From the NCBI GenBank assembly GCA_003220535.1, contig QHSU01000011.1, positions 1 through 64,000 of the forward strand: a DNA stretch of 64,000 bases, in the 5' to 3' direction. A program made the translations under genes and the position numbers. Positions 60,614 to 64,000 of the stretch are shown here, one piece after another (position 1 is the stretch's first letter; each line of letters begins with the position of its first letter). The DNA is from Candidatus Rokuibacteriota bacterium (GTDB lineage Bacteria > Methylomirabilota > Methylomirabilia > Rokubacteriales > CSP1-6). Under the pieces are notes generated by a model, which was not told where the DNA came from, made no database searches, and saw nothing but the letters and a program-made list of their open reading frames with translations.

Positions 60614-61950
60614 CAGGCGCGGCGCCGGACCGTCTCGACCTGGCTGACGCGCCCCTCGAGAAACGCGGGATCGTCCAGGACCTTCAAGTGGAACGGGATC
60701 GAGGTCTTGACGCCTTCCAGCACCGTCTCGCGGAGGGCACGGCGCATCCGGTCGATCGCTTCCGCACGGTCCCCGCCACGCACGATGATCTTGGCGAGCA
60801 GCGAGTCGTAGAACGGCGGCACCGCGTAGGGAGCCATCAGATGGCTGTCCACGCGCACATTGAAGCCACCCGGCGGCACCCACGCGGTCACGCGGCCCGC
60901 GCTCGGAGCGAACGTCTCCGGATCCTCCGCGTTGATCCGGCACTCCATCGCGTGCCCGTCGAAGCGCACGGCGTCCTGCCGGTAGCCGAGCGGCTCGCCG
61001 TCGGCGATCCGGATCTGCTCGCGCACGAGGTCGAGACCGGTGAGGACCTCGGTCACCGGGTGCTCGACCTGGATGCGCGTGTTCATCTCGATGAAGTAGA
61101 AGGCGCCCTCGGCGTCGACGAGGAACTCGACGGTGCCCGCGCTGACGTAGTTGACGGCCGCTGCGACGGTGAGCGCGGCTTGCCGCAACCCGGCGCGCGT
61201 CTCGGCGCCGAGCAGCGGCGCCGGCGACTCCTCGAGCAGCTTCTGGTGGCGCCGCTGGACCGAGCAGTCGCGTTCGCCCAGGTGGACCCGGATGCCGTTG
61301 CGGTCGCCGAGGACCTGCACCTCGACGTGCCGCGCGTTCTGGATGAACTTCTCGCAGTAGACCTCCGACGAGTCGAACGCCGCGACCGCTTCGGACTGGC
61401 AGGCGTCGAACGCCTGCACCACGTCGGCCCGCTCCCGGACGATCCGCATCCCGCGCCCACCGCCGCCTGCGGCCGCCTTGAACATGATCGGATAGCCGAT
61501 CCGCTCCGCGACCTCGAGCGCCTCCGCGGACCCCTTCAGCGCGACCTCGCTCCCCGGCACGACGGGTACGCCCGCCTGCATCGCGATCTGACGCGCCTGC
61601 GCCTTGTCGCCCATCAGGCGGATCGCCTCGGGTGAAGGGCCGATGAACGTGATCGAGCATGCCCGGCATACCTCGGCGAACGCGGGATTCTCGGCCAGGA
61701 AGCCGTAGCCCGGGTGGATCGCCTCGCTGTCGGTGACGGCGGCGGCGGAGATGATGGCGGGGATGTTGAGGTAGCTCAGCCGGGCCGAGTCGGGCCCGAC
61801 ACAGATCGTCTCGTCGGCGAGCCTCATCGGCAGCGAGTGCGCGTCGGCCTTCGAGTGGGCGAGCACCGAGCGGATGCCGAGCTCGCGGCACGTGCGGATG
61901 ATCCGCAGCGCGATCTCGCCGCGGTTCGCGATCAGAATTTTATGGAACAC
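60613..61950 (-). CDS. accC: Acetyl-CoA carboxylase, biotin carboxylase subunit
   Basis: 445 residues from GTG 61950 (VFHKILIANRGEIALRIIRTCRELG). ATP-grasp enzyme: GYGFLAENPAFA, MFKAAAGGGGRGMRIV lid, CSVQRRHQKLLEESPA, FIEMNTRIQVEHPVTE, INAEDPETFAPSAG. It carboxylates the biotin on AccB with ATP and bicarbonate. Unusually a 427-residue TPR-peptidase gene separates accB from accC (gaps of 8 and 25 nt). The frame extends upstream of 61950 without AccC-like sequence. Confidence 0.95.
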   Translation of the reverse strand: MFHKILIANRGEIALRIIRTCRELGIRSVLAHSKADAHSLPMRLADETICVGPDSARLSYLNIPAIISAAAVTDSEAIHPGYGFLAENPAFAEVCRACSITFIGPSPEAIRLMGDKAQARQIAMQAGVPVVPGSEVALKGSAEALEVAERIGYPIMFKAAAGGGGRGMRIVRERADVVQAFDACQSEAVAAFDSSEVYCEKFIQNARHVEVQVLGDRNGIRVHLGERDCSVQRRHQKLLEESPAPLLGAETRAGLRQAALTVAAAVNYVSAGTVEFLVDAEGAFYFIEMNTRIQVEHPVTEVLTGLDLVREQIRIADGEPLGYRQDAVRFDGHAMECRINAEDPETFAPSAGRVTAWVPPGGFNVRVDSHLMAPYAVPPFYDSLLAKIIVRGGDRAEAIDRMRRALRETVLEGVKTSIPFHLKVLDDPAFLEGRVSQVETVRRRA

Positions 61951-61975
61951 GGCTCGGACACTCTCCGCTTTGTCA

Positions 61976-63259
61976 TCAGCTGCCCAGGACCTGACGCCAT
62001 TGCGATTCGAGCTCGGTGAGGCGGAGGCCGTAGACGCGCGGCATCGCTTCGGCGATCGTCTCGCCGGAGCCGAGCCGCGCCAGGAGCTCGCGCAGCGACT
62101 CGATCCCGCCCCGATCAACGAGGTCGCGCACGATCCAGAGCGCGATGTCGTAACCGGCGCGGGCGCGCAGCGGATCGGGCTCGGCGGCCAGCGCTTCGAC
62201 ACCCGCGAGCGTGAGGCCTCCCGGGACCTGCAGCATCGGATCCGGGGCCGCGCCCTCGAGGATCTGCGCCAGTCCTTCGTGAAGCCAGCGCGGGGCCCGG
62301 CCGCGGGAGAGATCGTGGATGACGGCGTGGGCGTATTCGTGCACGATCAGGCGCTCGAGCTCGCGGCCCGGCGGACGGACCCGGCCGACCGGGAGACGAA
62401 TCTTCCCGTCGAACAGGCCCGTGGCCCACGTGTGGGCGCGCGTCACGTCCTGGAACTCGTGCCGCTCGTACAGCACGACCGTCGTCCGCTCGTGCGGCGC
62501 GTAGGCGAGCATCCGCCCGACCCGCTCCGCCGCCGACTCGAGCAGGCCGACGATCGCGCGACGGGCCTCGGGATCGAGCGCGTCGCGGTACTTCACGACG
62601 AAGCGCCGCGTGACGTCGCGCTGGAAGCCGGCCTCGGCCCGCTGCTCGCGCTCGACCTTCCCGAGAAGTCGGCGCGCCGTTTCGTGCGCGGGCTCGCGCT
62701 CGAGCACCGCGCGCAGATGCACGACCGCTCGCGCGGGCTCGTCGCGGCGATCGTAGAGGTGGGCCAGCAGGAGTCGCACGTCCGGGTCGTGCTCGCCGCG
62801 CGCGGCCTGCTCGAGCGGCGCGAACGCGTCATCCGGCCGCCCCGCGTGGACGGCGGCGAGCCCGAGCCCCTTCAGGAGCGCGGGATCGTCGGGCATGTCG
62901 GCCAGCCCCTGGCGAAACAGCAGCGCCGCCTCGTCCGGGCGTCCCTCGCGCAGCGCGTGCCAGCCCCAGCCCTCGAAGCACCGAATGACGTCCTGACGCC
63001 GCGCCGCGCTGCCCGGGTCGTCCGCGACGGCACGGCCGAACTTCTCGCACGCCCGGGGGAACTGGCCGGCGGCGTACAGCCGGATCGCCTCTTCGCTGAG
63101 CCCCTGCGCGTCGCGGGCGTGGGCGGAGGCGAACACGACGGTCCGCTCGGCGTCGAGGCGCTCGTAGCGGCGTCCCTCACGCCAGCCGAGGACCAGCGCC
63201 GCGACACCGAGCAGCGTCGCCGCGAGGGCCGGCAGTCGGACGTGGCGGAAGGGCGTCAC
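61976..63259 (-). CDS. TPR protein with C-terminal peptidase MA-like (gluzincin) domain
   Basis: 427 residues. Residues 1-~27 are a membrane anchor or signal (ALAATLLGVAALVLGW). TPR-like helices run ~50-205 (for example GWHALREGRPDEAALLFRQGLADMP and EPARAVVHLRAVLEREPAHETARRL). The C-terminal ~210 residues resemble peptidase MA-like: HEYAH at 307-311 with E308, and E328 in WLHEGLAQ as third ligand. It probably acts outside the cytoplasm. Its location between accB and accC is odd. Confidence 0.78.
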   Translation of the reverse strand: MTPFRHVRLPALAATLLGVAALVLGWREGRRYERLDAERTVVFASAHARDAQGLSEEAIRLYAAGQFPRACEKFGRAVADDPGSAARRQDVIRCFEGWGWHALREGRPDEAALLFRQGLADMPDDPALLKGLGLAAVHAGRPDDAFAPLEQAARGEHDPDVRLLLAHLYDRRDEPARAVVHLRAVLEREPAHETARRLLGKVEREQRAEAGFQRDVTRRFVVKYRDALDPEARRAIVGLLESAAERVGRMLAYAPHERTTVVLYERHEFQDVTRAHTWATGLFDGKIRLPVGRVRPPGRELERLIVHEYAHAVIHDLSRGRAPRWLHEGLAQILEGAAPDPMLQVPGGLTLAGVEALAAEPDPLRARAGYDIALWIVRDLVDRGGIESLRELLARLGSGETIAEAMPRVYGLRLTELESQWRQVLGS

Positions 63260-63267
63260 GCCCGTGC

Positions 63268-63744
63268 TCAGCGGACGGGATCGATCAGGAACAGGGATTG
63301 ACCGAACTCGACGGGGTGCGCATTCTCGACGAAGACCTTGACGATCCGGCCGGCCACCTTGGATTCGATCTCGTTCATGAGCTTCATCGCTTCGATGATG
63401 CAGAGGATCTGCCCTTCCTTCACCAGGTCGCCCTCGCTCACGTACGGCTCCGCCGTCGGCGACGAGGCCCGGTAGAAGGTCCCGACCATCGGCGCCTCGA
63501 TCGTGACGCCCGAGGCGGACTCGGCGTCCGCCGGCGCCGCCGCGGTGGCGCGCTCGGAGGACGCGACCGCCGGAGCGAGTGCAGCCAGCGCCGCGCCACC
63601 GCCGCGCTGTAGGCGGATGCGAACCTCGCCGACCGCCACGTCGATCTCGGACAGCCCGAGCTCCGACAGGAGCGTGCCGAGGCGTCGCGCGAGCTCGACG
63701 GCCGCACTGTCGTCCTGACGGGGCTGCCGACGCCCACGCGCCAT
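63268..63744 (-). CDS. accB: Acetyl-CoA carboxylase, biotin carboxyl carrier protein
   Basis: 158 residues from ATG 63744, overlapping the efp stop by one base. N-terminal helix region (~15-45), an Ala/Ser-rich linker (~50-80) and the biotinyl domain with thumb [22 protein letters not shown] and the biotin site EAMKLMNEI, lysine K121. It carries carboxyl-biotin from AccC to the carboxyltransferase for malonyl-CoA synthesis. Confidence 0.95.
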   Translation of the reverse strand: MARGRRQPRQDDSAAVELARRLGTLLSELGLSEIDVAVGEVRIRLQRGGGAALAALAPAVASSERATAAAPADAESASGVTIEAPMVGTFYRASSPTAEPYVSEGDLVKEGQILCIIEAMKLMNEIESKVAGRIVKVFVENAHPVEFGQSLFLIDPVR

Positions 63745-64000
63745 CAGGCGCCCGCCGTCGCGACGCGGCCGAGGTACTCGCCGGTCCGGGTGTCCACCTT
63801 GACGACGTCGCCCTCGTTCAAGAACAGCGGGACCTGGACGACGGCCCCGGTCTCGAGGGTCGCCGGCTTCGTCCCGCCCTGCGCGGTGTCACCGCGCAGG
63901 CCCGGGTCGGTGCGGGCGATTGCGAGCTCGACGAAGTTGGGCAGCTCGACCGCCACCGGCGCGGCGCCGATGTAGAGGACATCCACCTCGACGTTCTCTT
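63744..64000 (-). CDS. efp: Elongation factor P, C-terminal part (5' end outside the window)
   Basis: The frame enters from the right edge ([11 protein letters not shown] at 63987-64000 and on) and ends at a TGA overlapping accB. Visible are domains II and [68 protein letters not shown], the standard EF-P end. EF-P relieves ribosome stalling at polyproline stretches. The modified lysine/arginine loop in domain I is outside the window. Confidence 0.95.
   Translation of the reverse strand, partial: ENVEVDVLYIGAAPVAVELPNFVELAIARTDPGLRGDTAQGGTKPATLETGAVVQVPLFLNEGDVVKVDTRTGEYLGRVATAGA

Noticed and set aside
1..64000. CRISPR arrays, insertion sequences, prophage genes, rRNA or tRNA genes
   Set aside because: I saw no regularly spaced direct repeats, no transposase or integrase motifs and no tRNA T-loop pattern in the gaps; the gaps are few and short.

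Overview
This 64 kb window comes from a bacterial chromosome with high GC and dense, short-spaced gene strings. The continuous S10-spc-alpha ribosomal array, together with hydantoinase/oxoprolinase genes, a Liv-type transporter, a lone TAXI-type binding protein and FIST and DUF898 proteins, fits an environmental lineage such as Candidatus Rokubacteria / Methylomirabilota or a deltaproteobacterium-like group. That placement is an inference from gene content and base composition, not a measured phylogeny. The window opens inside tuf and closes inside efp.

Layout. (1) 1-16080, plus strand: end of tuf, then S10-L3-L4-L23-L2-S19-L22-S3-L16-L29-S17-L14-L24-L5-S14-S8-L6-L18-S5-L30-L15-SecY-Adk-Map-IF1-L36-S13-S11-S4-RpoA-L17. 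Order is canonical, but two spacers (597-779 and 2093-2276) hold hairpins or degenerate repeats, and several proteins carry Ala/Pro/Lys-rich tails. (2) 16541-19734: a methyltransferase facing two tandem paralogous glycosyltransferase-like genes. (3) 19929-26592, minus: trxA-trpE-trpG-thiL-two DUF21/CBS membrane proteins-dienelactone hydrolase. (4) 26726-29092, plus: an NtrC-type sigma-54 activator whose receiver domain is broken by a small deletion, then a FIST sensor protein behind a sigma-54-like promoter. (5) 29089-35500, minus: five coupled genes for envelope proteins (TPR lipoprotein, secreted TPR paralog, DUF4124 protein, DUF898 membrane protein, M48 peptidase) behind a full-consensus sigma-54-like promoter and a short leader ORF. 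(6) 35739-39427: hyuB and hyuA. (7) 39438-45565, minus: a GT39-like membrane protein, GT2, asparagine synthase and two methyltransferases, again behind a sigma-54-like promoter. (8) 45862-54676: TAXI binding protein, SIS isomerase plus transaldolase, peroxiredoxin plus GAF/PAS histidine kinase, DAO/MOSC/MaoC-like genes and a polytopic membrane protein. (9) 54873-64000, minus: livFGMHK, thiE, accC, a TPR-MA peptidase, accB and efp.

The most interesting pattern is regulatory. Three close matches to the -24/-12 sigma-54 promoter sit in correctly oriented intergenic positions within 18 kb, in front of FIST, the TPR/M48 envelope operon and the glycan operon. They lie near a gene for a sigma-54 activator. 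TGACA-containing inverted repeats occur near the activator's own start and upstream of two of these promoters. The activator appears inactivated as sequenced, so either the read is wrong, the ATPase part works alone, or another activator has taken over. No CRISPR array, insertion sequence, prophage, rRNA or tRNA was recognised.
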